From NCBI GenBank assembly GCA_003427395.1, contig BFEA01000654.1:703821-724885 (forward strand): DNA of 21,065 bases, read 5' to 3'. Below, piece by piece: positions 20,719 to 21,065 of the stretch. A program made the translations under genes and the position numbers. Positions within the stretch are counted from its first letter, which is position 1, and each line of letters begins with the position of its first letter. The notes beneath the pieces are model-generated. The model did no database searches. It worked only from the letters and a program-made list of their open reading frames with translations, and was not told the origin of the DNA. This stretch comes from Chara braunii. Its lineage: Eukaryota > Streptophyta > Charophyceae > Charales > Characeae.

Positions 20719-20850
20719 TATATATCGTCAAATAGAACTGCCTACGGTAAACCGTAGGCAGAGAGGGAGAAGAGGACAACAAACGAGGGGCTGTGACAAA
20801 CTGTTTCGTCGGAGTTCCACCGACTCATCAGGAGACTGAACCCTATATAT
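20719..20850 (-). ncRNA. Hammerhead-ribozyme-like unit, copy g (best core)
   Basis: On the minus strand: CTGATGA (complement of 20831-20825), stem II GTCGG-TGGAACT-CCGAC, GAAAC (complement of 20807-20803), then stem III ACA-GTT-TGT and C17 (complement of 20795), predicting cleavage GTC/ACAG. Upstream is GGGTTCAGTCTC and downstream ACAGCCCC. Stem I could only start after an internal loop (GGGTT with AGCCC), which is unusual. The body has the hairpin CTGCCTACGG..CCGTAGGCAG and ends TTTGACGATATATA. All core nucleotides are present, so this is the copy most likely to be, or to have been, active. Confidence 0.65.
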
Positions 20851-20865
20851 ATAATGACGATATAT

Positions 20866-20920
20866 ATGTCCTCTTCTCCCTCTCTGCCTACGGTTTACCG
20901 GGCAGTTCTATTTGACGATA
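20866..20920 (+). repeat. Ribozyme-unit fragment, copy h
   Basis: GACGATATATATGTCCTCTT then CTCCCTCTCTGCCTACGGTT, TACCGGGCAGTTCTATTTGA. Only the 3' body of a unit is present, joined to the next unit at ACGATATATGAAACTCC. Confidence 0.7.
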
Positions 20921-21027
20921 TATGAAACTCCGACGAAACAGTTTGTCACAGCCCCTCGTTTGTTGTCCTCTTCTCTCTCTCTGCCTACGGTTTACTGGGC
21001 AGTTCTGTTTGTGACGATATATATGAG
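20921..21027 (+). ncRNA. Ribozyme-like unit, copy i (tandem)
   Basis: TATATGAAACTCCGACGAAA then CAGTTTGTCACAGCCCCTCG. The CTGATGA and first stem II strand are missing. The body is complete: CTGCCTACGGTTTACTGGGC, AGTTCTGTTTGTGACGATAT. The next unit starts at once, with GACGAAAC repeated 109 bp later. Confidence 0.65.
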
Positions 21028-21065
21028 TCGGTGAAACTCTGACGAAACAGTTTGTCACAGCCCCT
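21028..21065 (+). ncRNA. Ribozyme-like unit, copy j, cut by window end
   Basis: GTCGGTGAAACTCTGACGAA then ACAGTTTGTCACAGCCCCT. Stem II is GTCGG / CTGAC, where a C to T change leaves a G-U wobble, so pairing is kept. The sequence before it is TATATATGA, a lost CTGATGA. The unit continues beyond the window. Confidence 0.6.

Overview
This window looks like intergenic, repeat-dense nuclear DNA from a eukaryote. I find no protein-coding gene that I can defend: the open frames are short, lie in homopolymers, microsatellites or interspersed repeats, and match no family I recognise. The evidence for a eukaryote is spliceosomal U6 snRNA-derived sequence (three places), tRNA-derived SINEs with A and B boxes, many short foldback elements (MITE-like), long poly(T)/poly(A) and C/T tracts, and a 125-base assembly gap. 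The lineage is uncertain. The 3' end of the U6-like copies (ACACGCATAAATC.AGAAATGG) resembles, from memory, the plant/algal/protist type more than the animal type, but this is weak.

Layout. Bases 1-1083: foldback MITEs (called family F here, termini TACCGTCTTC..CCGAATA) inside a partly duplicated block. 1554-2903: a roughly 350-400 bp repeat (family D), two copies of which form a near-continuous 1-kb palindrome. 3137-3540: an inverted pair of hammerhead-ribozyme-like units around a piece of D. 3660-5100: hairpin element, 32-bp tandem repeat, C/T-rich minisatellite, tRNA-like SINE copies and family F. 5100-6100: repeat C, a CT/CA microsatellite and U6-derived sequences. 6100-7850: tandem duplications and more family F. 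8100-8700: GAT/GAA tract and a tandem tRNA-like SINE array. 8800-9400: tandem repeats. 9919-9970: a third U6-like fragment. 10267-10391: gap. 10660-14080: family F, family G (termini GTCCCACTAGCAAAGAG) and strong hairpins. 14200-16940: small elements with terminal inverted repeats, and another SINE. 16930-17545: family D followed by ribozyme units. 17546-19440: mostly unrecognised sequence with tandem repeats. 19550-21065: a cluster of ribozyme units, one inverted pair of which encloses a 738-bp DNA-transposon-like element.

The most interesting feature is the roughly 110-120 bp unit carrying a hammerhead-like core (CTGATGA, a 5-bp stem II, GAAA). It recurs on both strands and ends in TGACGATATATA. 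Units sit in tandem or face each other as long inverted repeats with the ribozyme-like end outward and the TGACGATATATA end inward. This suggests a non-autonomous mobile element whose arms carry a ribozyme, comparable with but not assignable to retrozymes or Penelope-like elements. Second is a U6 snRNA-derived hairpin at 5751-5831. All family letters are local labels, and all family membership was judged by eye.
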